Shown here one piece after another: positions 43,541-54,160 of a stretch of 64,000 nt of DNA. Below the pieces are notes generated by a model. The model was not told the DNA's origin, ran no database searches, and saw only the letters and a list, made by a program, of their open reading frames with translations. The position numbers were made by a program, and so were the translations under genes. Position 1 is the first letter of the stretch; the number at the start of each line of letters is the position of its first letter. Origin of the DNA: an uncultured Pelagibacteraceae bacterium (GTDB taxonomy: Bacteria; Pseudomonadota; Alphaproteobacteria; Pelagibacterales; Pelagibacteraceae); the NCBI GenBank assembly GCA_902592265.1, contig CACJDV010000001.1, positions 184,729-248,728 on the forward strand. Reading direction: 5' to 3'.

Positions 43541-45363
43541 GCTGCAGCGCCTGATTTTTCACTTCTCTTTCTCTCATGTGGATCGAGAATGGCTTTTCTT
43601 AGTCTACAAGAGTCCGGAGTGATTTCTAAAGCCTCATCAGTATTTAACATGCTTAATTGCTCTGCGATGGACATTTTTCTTACTGGTGTTAGAACGACAT
43701 TTTCATCTGTACCTTGTGTTCTCATATTAGTTAATTTTTTGCCCTTCATAACATTAATAATCATATCTCCAGGTTTAGGAGATAATCCCACAATCATACC
43801 TGGATAAACAGGATCATTATGAGTTACAAACATCTCTCCTCTAGCCTGCAAATTAAATATTGCAAATGCAACTGCTTTTCCTTGTTCCATTGAAATAAGT
43901 GCACCATTTCTTCTACCCTCCATTTCACCCTCAAATGGTCCATACGCATGAAAAATTCTGTTTATTACGCCATTACCTTTTGTAAGTGTCAGAAACCGAC
44001 TTGTATATCCCATTAATCCTCTTGTTGGTGCATGAAAGATTAATCTTTTTTTATTTTTACCAGTATCTTTTAATTCTATTAATTTGCCTTTTCTTCTATT
44101 CATTGAGTCAATAATTTTTGATGAATGTTCTTCATCTAGATCCATAGTTATTTCTTCTATTGGCTCAAGTTTGCTACCATTTTCATCTTTTTTATAGAGA
44201 ACTTTTGGGGGACTAACAGTCATTTCAAAACCTTCTCTTCTCATCTGAGTGAGTAAAATTTCTAACATTAATTCACCTCGACCGCTTACAACAAAAGAAT
44301 CGTTACCTTCATTTTCTGTAAAAGTAATTCCAACATTATTCTGCGCTTCTTGAAGTAACCTATCTCTTATTTGAGTGCTTGTAAGTTTTTTACCTTCAGT
44401 TCCTGCAAGAGGAGATGTGTTTACGGTAATGGTAATAGACATTGTTGGTGGATCGATTGGAGTAGCTTTGATAGGATCATTTACTTCAAGATCACAAATT
44501 GTGTCAGCAACATTTGCTTTTTCTAAACCAGCGACAACTACAATGTCTCCCGCCTCACCAATTTCGATTGGTACTTTTTTTGTGCCCTCATATCTAAAAA
44601 TTTTAGTAAGTCTTCCTTCATCCACTTTTTCACCCTTTAAATTTATTGCCTTGATCGATTGATTAGCTTTTGCAGTTCCTTGAGCAATTCTTCCAACTAA
44701 GCTTCTACCTAAGAAATTGTCTGCATAAAGAAGAGTAGACAACATTGCAAAAGGTTTTGTTTTATCAAGTTCAGCAGGTTTTACGTGATCAATAATTTGA
44801 TCTAATAAAGGATTTAAATTTTCCCTTGGACCATCAATTTCTTTATCAGCCCAACCGGATCTTCCACTTGCATATAAAACTGGAAAGTCTAATTGATCTT
44901 CATTTGCATCTAAACTTACAAATAAATCAAAAGTCTCATCTAAAACTTCATTAGCTCTTTGATCTGATTTGTCTAATTTATTGATTACAACAATTGGTTT
45001 TAAACCTTGTTTTAGAGCTTTAGAAAGCACAAATTTTGTTTGAGGCATAACTCCTTCAGCAGAATCAATTAAGAGTAATGCACCATCTGCCATGCTTAAA
45101 ACTCTTTCAACTTCTGCTGCGAAATCTCGGTGACCTGGTGTATCAATAATATTAATTCTTGAATTTTTCCAATTGATAGATGCAGGTTTTGCTAAAATTG
45201 TTATTCCTCTTTCTTTCTCAAGTTCACCGGAATCCATCAATCTTTCATCAACAATTTCATTTTCCCTAAACGAACCACTCTGTTTCATTAGATTATCAAT
45301 TAAGGTAGTTTTTCCGTGATCAACGTGTGCGATTATGGTGATGTTTCTAATATCTTTGCTCAT
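43537..45363 (-). CDS. typA: Translational GTPase TypA/BipA
   Basis: 608 residues, full length. G1 IIAHVDHGKTTLIDNL (residues 10-25), G2 region GITILAK, G3 DTPGHRDF, G4 NKLDKSDQR. Then EF-G-like domains II, III and V, and a BipA-specific C-terminal domain with MRTQGTDENVVLTPVRKMSIAEQL (read near 545) and LEITPDSCRLRKAIL. Ribosome-associated GTPase needed at low temperature and stress for 50S assembly. It lies downstream of the 38-residue ORF and groESL on the same strand. Confidence 0.96.
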   Translation of the reverse strand: MSKDIRNITIIAHVDHGKTTLIDNLMKQSGSFRENEIVDERLMDSGELEKERGITILAKPASINWKNSRINIIDTPGHRDFAAEVERVLSMADGALLLIDSAEGVMPQTKFVLSKALKQGLKPIVVINKLDKSDQRANEVLDETFDLFVSLDANEDQLDFPVLYASGRSGWADKEIDGPRENLNPLLDQIIDHVKPAELDKTKPFAMLSTLLYADNFLGRSLVGRIAQGTAKANQSIKAINLKGEKVDEGRLTKIFRYEGTKKVPIEIGEAGDIVVVAGLEKANVADTICDLEVNDPIKATPIDPPTMSITITVNTSPLAGTEGKKLTSTQIRDRLLQEAQNNVGITFTENEGNDSFVVSGRGELMLEILLTQMRREGFEMTVSPPKVLYKKDENGSKLEPIEEITMDLDEEHSSKIIDSMNRRKGKLIELKDTGKNKKRLIFHAPTRGLMGYTSRFLTLTKGNGVINRIFHAYGPFEGEMEGRRNGALISMEQGKAVAFAIFNLQARGEMFVTHNDPVYPGMIVGLSPKPGDMIINVMKGKKLTNMRTQGTDENVVLTPVRKMSIAEQLSMLNTDEALEITPDSCRLRKAILDPHERKRSEKSGAAA

Positions 45364-45448
45364 AAATCCTGGCTCTTATACCTTAAAAATTTTTTTTGAA
45401 AACTTTAAAAAAACCAGTAAATATTGGGATTTTGATGAAAAAATGTCG

Positions 45449-45565
45449 TTATTTTGTTTTTTTTGCCTTTTCTCTTTTTAATCTTCTTTTTTCTTTTAGG
45501 GTAAATTTTGGTTTTTTATTTAGACTTGAGTCCTTGAACGATTTACCGCTGTATCTTTTTGACAT
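45449..45565 (-). CDS. Possible 38-residue basic protein
   Basis: ATG at 45565 to TAA at 45449. The peptide begins MSKRYSGKSFKDSSLNKK and ends KEKRRLKREKAKKTK: about half of its residues are Lys or Arg, with an ordered start (Ser, Tyr, Phe) rather than pure low complexity. It lies between the groESL terminator and typA on the same strand. No clear Shine-Dalgarno was seen. It could be a small ribosome- or RNA-associated protein; it is also possible that it is a chance ORF in A-rich sequence. Not recognised as a known family. Confidence 0.42.
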   Translation of the reverse strand: MSKRYSGKSFKDSSLNKKPKFTLKEKRRLKREKAKKTK

Positions 45566-45584
45566 TAAATTATTTTAATATTTC

Positions 45585-45615
45585 CAAAAAAAAAGGCCAT
45601 CAAAAGATGGCCTTT
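45585..45615 (-). terminator. Rho-independent terminator of groESL
   Basis: On the minus strand AAAGGCCATC (45615-45606), loop TTTT, GATGGCCTTT (45601-45592), followed by a run of Ts to about 45585: a perfect 10-bp stem and U tract. It lies 25 bases after the groEL stop (45640). This is the strongest terminator in the window. Confidence 0.9.
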
Positions 45616-45639
45616 AAATTCTTTATATTTAAGATTGGG

Positions 45640-47319
<1,680 letters not shown>

Positions 47320-47324
47320 TTAAA

Positions 47325-47615
47325 TTACTTGCTTGAAATACCCATAATGTCTGACTCTTTCATTATGCTGTATTCTTTGCCATCAATTTTGACTTCAGTT
47401 CCTGACCATTTGCCAAATAAAACTTTATCTCCAACTTTCACATCCATTGGTATGGTTTTACCGTCTTCAGTTTTAGCACCACCACCAACTGCTACTACCT
47501 TACCTTCTTGAGGTTTTTCCTGTGCTGTATCTGGTATGATTATTCCTCCAGCAGTTTTTTCGCTGCTATCTAAAACTTCTATTAAAACTCTATCGTGTAA
47601 CGGTCTAAATTTCAT
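47325..47615 (-). CDS. groES: Co-chaperonin GroES (Hsp10)
   Basis: 96 residues. [27 protein letters not shown] at the N-terminus contains the mobile loop ([10 protein letters not shown]) that binds Gro[15 protein letters not shown] and [22 protein letters not shown] follow. Caps the GroEL ring. AAGGAG lies 6 bases before the ATG. First gene of groESL. Complete and standard length. Confidence 0.98.
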   Translation of the reverse strand: MKFRPLHDRVLIEVLDSSEKTAGGIIIPDTAQEKPQEGKVVAVGGGAKTEDGKTIPMDVKVGDKVLFGKWSGTEVKIDGKEYSIMKESDIMGISSK

Positions 47616-47641
47616 AAATTCTCCTTATTAATATGATCTTC

Positions 47642-47669
47642 ATATAGAGATTGGCTTTACTATTTCAAG
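47642..47669 (-). promoter_or_regulatory. RpoH (sigma-32) type promoter of groESL
   Basis: On the minus strand CTTGAAA (47669-47663), 13-base spacer, CTCTATAT (47649-47642), fitting the sigma-32 consensus CTTGAAA / CCCCATNT with six of seven informative -10 bases. It has the same spacing as the hsp20 promoter at 30757-30784. No CIRCE inverted repeat (HrcA site) was seen in this region. Leader about 20 bases. Confidence 0.68.
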
Positions 47670-47738
47670 ATATAGTTAAAAATTAGTTACTTAAAAAATA
47701 AAGGAATTTGAGGGTTTTATGGTTTATAGATTAATTTG

Positions 47739-48557
47739 ATGACTAAAAATTTAGATAAAGAGGGTTTAAGTTCTATAGCAGACAATTATCAGCTATTTTA
47801 TGTTGACTTATGGGGAGTGGTTCATAACGGGGTTACTCTACACTTTGAGGCAATAAAAGCTCTCAAAGAAATCAATAAAAAAAGAAAGGACTATATTTTA
47901 CTCACGAATGCTCCTAGACCTAATCACGCAGTTAAATCTTTTTTAGAGAAGCTAGGCATGGAAAAAGAGATTAGAGACCATGTTTTTACCTCTGGCGAGG
48001 CAGCCCTCATTTATTTAAAGAAGAATTTAATTAATAAAACTTTTTTTCACGTGGGCCCCCCAAGAGATTTTGATTTATTTAAAGATTTTGAAAAGATGAA
48101 ATTAAATAATATAGATAAATCTGATTATATTTTGTGCACAGGATTATTTGATGATCATGATGAAGATTTAAAATATTATAAAAATTTGTTCGAAAAAAAT
48201 ATTAAAAAAAAAATGATTTGCACAAATCCAGACCTGATCGTTGACAGAGGAAACACTAGAGAATTTTGTGCCGGTTCTGTTGCAATGATTTTTGAAAAAA
48301 TGGGTGGAGAAGTTGTTTACTTTGGAAAGCCTTATCCTGAGGTTTACAATCAATCTACGGATAATAAGAATAAAAAGATTCTCTCTATAGGTGATAATTT
48401 AAATACTGATATAAAAGGAGCAAACCTTTTAAATTATGACTCTTTAATAATTTCAAATGGAATTCATAAGGATGAAATTAAAGAAAAAGGAATTGAAAAA
48501 GTTGCAAAATCTTACGAAGCAATTTGTAATTATATTCAATCAGAACTGAAATGGTAA
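47739..48557 (+). CDS. HAD-superfamily hydrolase, class IIA (TIGR01459-like)
   Basis: 272 residues from the ATG at 47739 (a TTG directly before it would add one). Motif I is changed to FYVDLWGVVHNGVTLH (Asp-x-Trp-Gly rather than DxDG), motif II LLTNAPRPN (Thr-Asn), then HVGPPRDFDLF, GKPYPEVYN (Lys) and motif IV ILSIGDNLNTDIKGA. This is the NagD-like family found in alphaproteobacteria, often next to ribF, as here (7-base overlap). Substrate unknown, presumably a phosphorylated metabolite, possibly flavin-related by context. Confidence 0.85.
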   Translation: MTKNLDKEGLSSIADNYQLFYVDLWGVVHNGVTLHFEAIKALKEINKKRKDYILLTNAPRPNHAVKSFLEKLGMEKEIRDHVFTSGEAALIYLKKNLINKTFFHVGPPRDFDLFKDFEKMKLNNIDKSDYILCTGLFDDHDEDLKYYKNLFEKNIKKKMICTNPDLIVDRGNTREFCAGSVAMIFEKMGGEVVYFGKPYPEVYNQSTDNKNKKILSIGDNLNTDIKGANLLNYDSLIISNGIHKDEIKEKGIEKVAKSYEAICNYIQSELKW

Positions 48558-49477
48558 ATTCAAAAAAAATATATAAAAATTTTAATATCGATACTAGATA
48601 CAAAAATTCCATTATATTAATTGGTAACTTCGATGGAGTCCATAAAGGACATCGAAAATTATTTTCATTAGCTAAGAAATATAAAAAAAGATATTTAACA
48701 AAAATTGGTGTTTTAACTTTTGAACCGATGCCAAAGATGTTTTTTAATAAAAATCTAAATAACTTTAGGATATCTAGTTTGCAGCAAAAAATTGATAATC
48801 TCAAAGATCTTAATGTAGAATTTATAATCATAAAAAAATTTGATCGAAAATTCTCAAAAATAAAATCAATAACTTTTATAAAAGAAATTTTGGGAAAAAA
48901 GTTAAAACCAAAATTTATTTTTGTTAGCAATAATTTTAGATTTGGGAATAAGAGAGAAGGTAACGTTAGACAATTAATTAAATTTGAGAGAATATGTGAT
49001 TATAAAGTAATCAAACCTCAACCATTGTTAACCAATAAGAAAATAGCATCTTCATCATTGGTTAGAAAACTTTTGCAAAAAGGAAAATTAGAAAAAGCTA
49101 ATAAAATTCTAAATAGAAACTGGTCAATTGTAGGAAAGGTTCAAAGGGGAAGACAGCTAGGAAAAAAAATTGGTTTCCCAACCGCAAATATTGATATTAA
49201 AGATTATATTTTAGCCTGCCCAGGTGTATATGCAGTAAAAGTAAAATGGAATGGTAAAAATAATTATTTAAAAGGAATTGCTAATTTAGGCTATCGACCA
49301 ACATTTAATGGAAAAAAAATATTATTAGAGGTTCATATATTTAATTTTTCTGGAAATCTTTATAATAAGTATTTAACAGTAGAATTTAAAAAATTTATTA
49401 GAAAAGAAAAAAAATTTAAAAATGTTGAACTGCTTAGAAGACAAATTAAAACTGATTTATTGTTAGCAAAAAAATAA
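48551..49477 (+). CDS. ribF: Bifunctional riboflavin kinase/FAD synthetase
   Basis: 308 residues. N-terminal FAD synthetase: ILIGNFDGVHKGHRKLFSLA (about 22-41) with the H-x-G-H nucleotidyl site; IFVSNNFRFGNKREGNV (about 117). C-terminal riboflavin kinase (about 190-300): VQRGRQLGKKIGFPTANI with the PTAN motif, ACPGVYAVKV, GYRPTFNGKKILLEVHIF. Makes FMN and FAD. Starts inside the HAD gene and ends one base before ileS, so the unit is HAD-ribF-ileS-lspA. Confidence 0.94.
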   Translation: MVNSKKIYKNFNIDTRYKNSIILIGNFDGVHKGHRKLFSLAKKYKKRYLTKIGVLTFEPMPKMFFNKNLNNFRISSLQQKIDNLKDLNVEFIIIKKFDRKFSKIKSITFIKEILGKKLKPKFIFVSNNFRFGNKREGNVRQLIKFERICDYKVIKPQPLLTNKKIASSSLVRKLLQKGKLEKANKILNRNWSIVGKVQRGRQLGKKIGFPTANIDIKDYILACPGVYAVKVKWNGKNNYLKGIANLGYRPTFNGKKILLEVHIFNFSGNLYNKYLTVEFKKFIRKEKKFKNVELLRRQIKTDLLLAKK

Positions 49478-49478
49478 A

Positions 49479-52196
49479 ATGAACAAATCACAAATTAATC
49501 TTCCTAAAACTGCTTTTTCGATGAAAGCAAATTTGCCAACAAGAGAACCAGAAATTTTGAAACTTTGGCAAAAAATAAATCTTTATGACGAATTAAGAAA
49601 ATCGAGAAAAGGAGAGGAAAAATTTGTTCTTCACGATGGTCCTCCTTATGCGAATGGCAATATACACATGGGAACAGCTTTAAATAAAATTTTAAAGGAT
49701 ATAATTGTGAGATTTCATCAGATGGATGGTAAAGACTCTGTCTATGTTCCAGGATGGGACTGTCATGGATTACCAATAGAATGGAAAATTGAAGAGCAAT
49801 ACAAAAAAAATAAAAAAAACAAAAATGAAGTTCCAATCGTTGAGTTTAGAAAAGAGTGTAGGGCTTTTGCGGAAAAATGGATAGATATTCACAAAGATCA
49901 ATTCAAAAGATTAGGAGTTGTGGGAGATTGGGATAATTATTATTCTACTATGAGTTTTGATGCAGAAGCTCAAATAGTAAGAGAGTTAGGTAAATTTTTA
50001 AAAGAAGGAAGTTTGTATAGAGGTTTTAAACCTGTTTTGTGGTCAACCGTTGAAAAAACAGCTTTAGCAGATGCAGAAGTTGAATATCAAGATCATAAGT
50101 CAGATACCATATATGCATCTTTTCCAGTCAAATCATCAAACATTAAAGAATTAAACGACAGTGAAATTGTAATTTGGACAACTACCCCATGGACTATCCC
50201 AGCCAATAAAGCCTTAGCTTACAACGAAAGCTTAGATTATTCATTAGTTGAAGTAAATGATGATGGAGATTTTAAAAACAAAAAAATTGTTATTGCAGAT
50301 GCATTAATAGACTCAGTTGTAAAAGATACAAAAATCCAAAGTTTCCAAAAATTAAAAAATTTTAAAGGTAAAGATTTGAAAGGAACAATATGTAATCACC
50401 CCTTTTTAAAACTTGGTTATGAATATGACATACCTATGTTAGAGGCACGTTTCGTTACTACAGAACAAGGTACAGGAATTGTCCATTGTGCGCCAAGTCA
50501 TGGTCCTGATGATTTTAATTTGTGTATGAATAATGGAATTAAAGCAATCGAAACAGTTGATGGTGATGGAAGATATACAAAAAATGTAGCGCTTTTTGAG
50601 GGGATACATATTTTCAAATCAAATTCTATTGTGATTGAAAAATTAAAAGATCAAAAAAAATTATTATCAAGCGGCGAGCTTGTTCACTCCTATCCACATT
50701 CATGGAGGTCTAAAGCACCATTGGTACACAGAGCAACTCCTCAATGGTTTATTTCTATGGATAGTCATAAGCTTAGAAATAAAGCTTTAAAAGCGATTGA
50801 TGAAACAACCTTCTATCCTAGCAAAGGAAAAGAAAGATTAAAATCTATGATTGAAACAAGACCTGATTGGTGTGTTTCAAGACAAAGAGTGTGGGGAGTT
50901 CCATTACCTATTTTTATTAACAAGAAATCAAATAAAATTTTAGTCGATGATGAAGTTTTTGAAAATATAGCAAAAATTTATGAAAAAGAGGGATCTGATT
51001 GTTGGTTTTCGGATGATCCACAAAAATTCCTTGGAAAAAAATATAAAGCTGAGGATTTTGAAAAGTTAAGTGATATCGTAGAAGTATGGTTTGATAGTGG
51101 ATCTACACATTCATTTGTATTGGAAAAAAGAAAAGATTTAAAGTGGCCTGCATCTATGTATCTCGAGGGCTCTGACCAACATAGAGGCTGGTTTCACTCG
51201 TCTCTTTTAGAGTCTTGTGGAACAAGAGATCGTGCGCCTTTTGAGTCTATTCTCTCTCATGGTTTTGTAGTTGACGGCAAAGGTTTAAAAATGTCAAAAT
51301 CTCTGGGAAATGTAATTGCGCCTGAAGATATCCTTAAAAAATATGGAGCTGATATACTTAGAATTTGGGTTGCTTCCTCAAATTATGCTGAGGATCTTCG
51401 GATAGACTATTCAATATTAGATCAGCATGCTGAGTCTTACAGAAAAATAAGAAATACGTTTAGATATTTGCTGGGAAATCTTAATGATAATTTTGAACAA
51501 ATAAATTTAGAAAAAATCAAAATTGAAGATTTACCAGAATTGGAGCAGTTTATGCTTCATAAAATTTATAATTTAAATTCTAAATTTAACAAGTATTTCA
51601 AAGATTATGATTTTCATAATTTGTATAAAGAATTATTAAATTTTTGCACAGTTGATTTATCTGCTTTTTACTTTGATATAAGAAAAGATACTTTGTACTG
51701 TGATCCAATAAATTCTGAAAAAAGAAGATCTACACTTATATTGTTAAATGTTATTCTAAATTCTTTAATAAGATGGTTTGCACCAATCCTATCTTTTACA
51801 ACTGAAGAAATTTACCAACTTATTTTAAACAACAAAAAAAGTATTCATCTTGAAAAATTTTTAGATTTTCCCAAAAAATTTTATAATTCTAATCTTAATT
51901 CTAAATGGGAGAAATTAATCAAAATAAGAGATATCTGCAATCTTAGTATCGAGCAAAAACGAGCAAGCAAAGATATAGGATCTAGTTTAGAGGCAGCGTT
52001 AATTGTGAAGTTAAATAATGAAGACCAAAAATTTCTCAAGAATATTGATTTATCAGAACTTTGCATAACGTCTTCAGTCAAAATTGAAAATAGTGATACA
52101 AATGAGATAATTGTAAAAACAAGCAAGGCGTCGGGTGAAAAATGTCCAGTGTGTTGGAAAATTAGTAGTAAACCATGTGAAAGACACAAATTATAA
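49479..52196 (+). CDS. ileS: Isoleucyl-tRNA synthetase
   Basis: 905 residues. HIGH motif in DGPPYANGNIHMGTALNKIL (His-Met-Gly-Thr near 63), WTTTPWTIPANKA in the editing domain (about 229), GSDQHRGWFHSSLL before the KMSKS signature GLKMSKSLGN (about 602-611), and a C-terminal zinc-finger-like CPVCWKISSKPCERH (about 889). Class Ia, charges tRNA-Ile and edits valine. Bacterial type 1 length. The gap to lspA is 5 bases. Confidence 0.97.
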   Translation: MNKSQINLPKTAFSMKANLPTREPEILKLWQKINLYDELRKSRKGEEKFVLHDGPPYANGNIHMGTALNKILKDIIVRFHQMDGKDSVYVPGWDCHGLPIEWKIEEQYKKNKKNKNEVPIVEFRKECRAFAEKWIDIHKDQFKRLGVVGDWDNYYSTMSFDAEAQIVRELGKFLKEGSLYRGFKPVLWSTVEKTALADAEVEYQDHKSDTIYASFPVKSSNIKELNDSEIVIWTTTPWTIPANKALAYNESLDYSLVEVNDDGDFKNKKIVIADALIDSVVKDTKIQSFQKLKNFKGKDLKGTICNHPFLKLGYEYDIPMLEARFVTTEQGTGIVHCAPSHGPDDFNLCMNNGIKAIETVDGDGRYTKNVALFEGIHIFKSNSIVIEKLKDQKKLLSSGELVHSYPHSWRSKAPLVHRATPQWFISMDSHKLRNKALKAIDETTFYPSKGKERLKSMIETRPDWCVSRQRVWGVPLPIFINKKSNKILVDDEVFENIAKIYEKEGSDCWFSDDPQKFLGKKYKAEDFEKLSDIVEVWFDSGSTHSFVLEKRKDLKWPASMYLEGSDQHRGWFHSSLLESCGTRDRAPFESILSHGFVVDGKGLKMSKSLGNVIAPEDILKKYGADILRIWVASSNYAEDLRIDYSILDQHAESYRKIRNTFRYLLGNLNDNFEQINLEKIKIEDLPELEQFMLHKIYNLNSKFNKYFKDYDFHNLYKELLNFCTVDLSAFYFDIRKDTLYCDPINSEKRRSTLILLNVILNSLIRWFAPILSFTTEEIYQLILNNKKSIHLEKFLDFPKKFYNSNLNSKWEKLIKIRDICNLSIEQKRASKDIGSSLEAALIVKLNNEDQKFLKNIDLSELCITSSVKIENSDTNEIIVKTSKASGEKCPVCWKISSKPCERHKL

Positions 52197-52201
52197 ATAA
52201 A

Positions 52202-52690
52202 ATGTTTAATAAACATTTAATAGATTTTTCTATAATTATTTTTATTTTTTTAATCGATCGAGTAAGTAAATTATTGATCATTGGTTCTCCAGAAACATAT
52301 GAACAAAATGGAATTAGTGTTACCTCTTTTTTAAATTTTAATTTGATTTGGAATGAAGGTATCGCTTTTGGCTTATTTTCTTTTGATGAAAAATTATATT
52401 ATAATTTATTAACAATCTTTATAATTTTGGTCACAACAGTCATTATTTGGTTAATGTTTAAATCAAAAGGATTTGAAAAATTCAGCTTTATCATGATTAT
52501 AGGAGGTTCATTCGGAAATATTTTTGATAGAATTTTTTATTCAGCTGTGCCTGATTTTATTGACATCCACATTAACAATTTTCATTGGTTTATATTTAAC
52601 GTTGCTGATATATTTATCACACTTGGTATATTATGTTTAATTAGTATTGAAATTTTTGGTAATAAAAAATTTAAAAATGAAAATTATTAA
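52202..52690 (+). CDS. lspA: Lipoprotein signal peptidase II
   Basis: 162 residues with four helices. Catalytic Asps in GGSFGNIFDRIF (about 101-112) and WFIFNVADIFITLG (about 126-139); FNLIWNEGIAFGLF (about 47) is the third family block. It removes lipoprotein signal peptides in the inner membrane; several lipoproteins are encoded nearby, including the next gene. Overlaps that gene (start 52677) by 14 bases. Confidence 0.95.
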   Translation: MFNKHLIDFSIIIFIFLIDRVSKLLIIGSPETYEQNGISVTSFLNFNLIWNEGIAFGLFSFDEKLYYNLLTIFIILVTTVIIWLMFKSKGFEKFSFIMIIGGSFGNIFDRIFYSAVPDFIDIHINNFHWFIFNVADIFITLGILCLISIEIFGNKKFKNENY

Positions 52691-53003
52691 TAATATTTTA
52701 AAAATTTTAATAGTTAGCTTATTGTTATTCTCATGCTCTGGGGGTCTCGAAGGATTTAAGTTTAAAAGAAAATCTACATCCGGAGATGAGTTTTTGATTG
52801 AAAAAAAAGACCCTTTAGTTTTACCTCCTGACTTTTCTAAATTACCAAATCCAGAAGAAGACGTTCAAAAAACTGAGGAGGAAGAACGTCAAATTGAGAT
52901 AGTTTTTAAAGATGATAATAGTGAGAATGATGAAAATCAAAACACCGATACATCTAGTACTGGTTTAGAACAAAGCATATTAAAGAAAATACAAAAACAA
53001 TAA
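52677..53003 (+). CDS. DUF3035-type lipoprotein
   Basis: 108 residues from the ATG at 52677; an in-frame start at 52647 would add ten. Signal peptide with lipobox SLLLFSCSG (Cys near 20). The Gly-Asp-Glu-Phe-Leu-Ile-Glu-Lys-Lys-Asp-Pro-Leu-Val-Leu-Pro-Pro-Asp-Phe segment is the DUF3035 hallmark. The C-terminal half is acidic and disordered (EEDVQKTEEEERQIEIVF, SENDENQNTDTSS). In alphaproteobacteria it typically follows lspA. Function unknown; envelope-located. Overlaps pgi by one base. Confidence 0.82.
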   Translation: MKIINNILKILIVSLLLFSCSGGLEGFKFKRKSTSGDEFLIEKKDPLVLPPDFSKLPNPEEDVQKTEEEERQIEIVFKDDNSENDENQNTDTSSTGLEQSILKKIQKQ

Positions 53004-54160
53004 TGTTAACTAATTTTGTTTCTTTTAAGGGTTTTATAAAAAAAAAGAAAAGTAGAAGTTTACAAAAATATCTCAAACAACTTGTTAATTCTGAAGATGA
53101 AGTGATCATCTCTTTAACTAACAAATATAAATACAGTTATACAAAAAATTTTTTAAAAAAATTTACAAAATTTAAATTTATAAGAATATTTGGAATGGGT
53201 GGTTCGTCATTGGGAGCACATGGAATTTATGATTTTCTAAGACACAAAATTAAAAGGGATTTTTCTTTTATATCTAACTTGAAATATAGAAGATTTTATA
53301 CCAAAAAAAAGTATTTAAATTTAATAATTTCTAAATCTGGCAACACATTAGAAACAATTGTTAATTCAAACATATATATAAATAAAAAAGAAAAAAATAT
53401 CTTTATTACTGAAAATAAAAAAAGTATTTTAAAAGATATTGGTTTAAAGCTTAAAAATGAAATTATAGATCATAATAATTATATAGGTGGAAGATATTCG
53501 GTTCTATCTGAAGTAGGAATGTTGCCAGCAGAACTTATGGGATTGAATATTAAAAAATTTAAGCAGTTAAATAATTTAATAAAGAATAAATTTTTTTTTG
53601 ACTCTATCATAAGCAATGTTGCAAATATTTTAGAACTAATAAGGTTTAAAAAAACAAATTCTGTGATTTTAAATTATGATGAGACTGCAGATAATTTACT
53701 AAAATGGTACCAACAACTTGTAGCAGAAAGTTTGGGAAAAAAAGGACATGGGGTTTTTCCTATAATTTCGACCATGCCAAAAGATAATCATAGCTTAATG
53801 CAATTATACTTAGAAGGACAAAAAAATAATTTTTATACTTTTTTTTATTCTCAAGAAAAGCTTGATGCACAAATAAATTCTAGAATAATTCCTGAGGATA
53901 TAAAATTTTTAAGAAAAAAAAAATTAAGCAACATTTTATCATCACAAATTATTGCAACTCAAAATGTTTTTAAAAAAAAAAATATACCTTTCAGAAGTTT
54001 CGAAATTAAGACTAAAAGTGAGGAAGCATTAGGAGAATTATTTTCTTTCTTTATTATTGAAACAATTTTGATTGCTAAGGCTCTAAAGATAAATCCTTAC
54101 AATCAACCAGCTGTTGAACTTATAAAAAAAGAGACTAAAAAAATTCTAGTAAGATCTTAA
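53003..54160 (+). CDS. pgi: Glucose-6-phosphate isomerase
   Basis: 385 residues, a short PGI. RIFGMGGSSLGAHGIYDFL (about 53), IISKSGNTLETIVNSNIY (about 109), GGRYSVLSEVGMLPAELMGLN (about 161, broken here) and WYQQLVAESLGKKGHGVFP (about 233) cover both SIS domains and the substrate loop; the EL-G-E pattern in EEALGELFSFFIIET (about 343) and a final Lys-rich helix complete it. It interconverts glucose-6-P and fructose-6-P. Interlocked stop codons with rsmD on the opposite strand. Confidence 0.9.
   Translation: MLTNFVSFKGFIKKKKSRSLQKYLKQLVNSEDEVIISLTNKYKYSYTKNFLKKFTKFKFIRIFGMGGSSLGAHGIYDFLRHKIKRDFSFISNLKYRRFYTKKKYLNLIISKSGNTLETIVNSNIYINKKEKNIFITENKKSILKDIGLKLKNEIIDHNNYIGGRYSVLSEVGMLPAELMGLNIKKFKQLNNLIKNKFFFDSIISNVANILELIRFKKTNSVILNYDETADNLLKWYQQLVAESLGKKGHGVFPIISTMPKDNHSLMQLYLEGQKNNFYTFFYSQEKLDAQINSRIIPEDIKFLRKKKLSNILSSQIIATQNVFKKKNIPFRSFEIKTKSEEALGELFSFFIIETILIAKALKINPYNQPAVELIKKETKKILVRS

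Noticed and set aside
45396..45578. Plus-strand 60-residue ORF (Phe/Leu-rich) between groEL and typA
   Set aside because: It is the antisense of the more plausible 38-residue basic ORF and reads as poly-Phe/Leu because of A-rich sequence on the other strand.
47616..47738. CIRCE (HrcA) operator before groES
   Set aside because: No TTAGCACTC-N9-GAGTGCTAA-like repeat is present.
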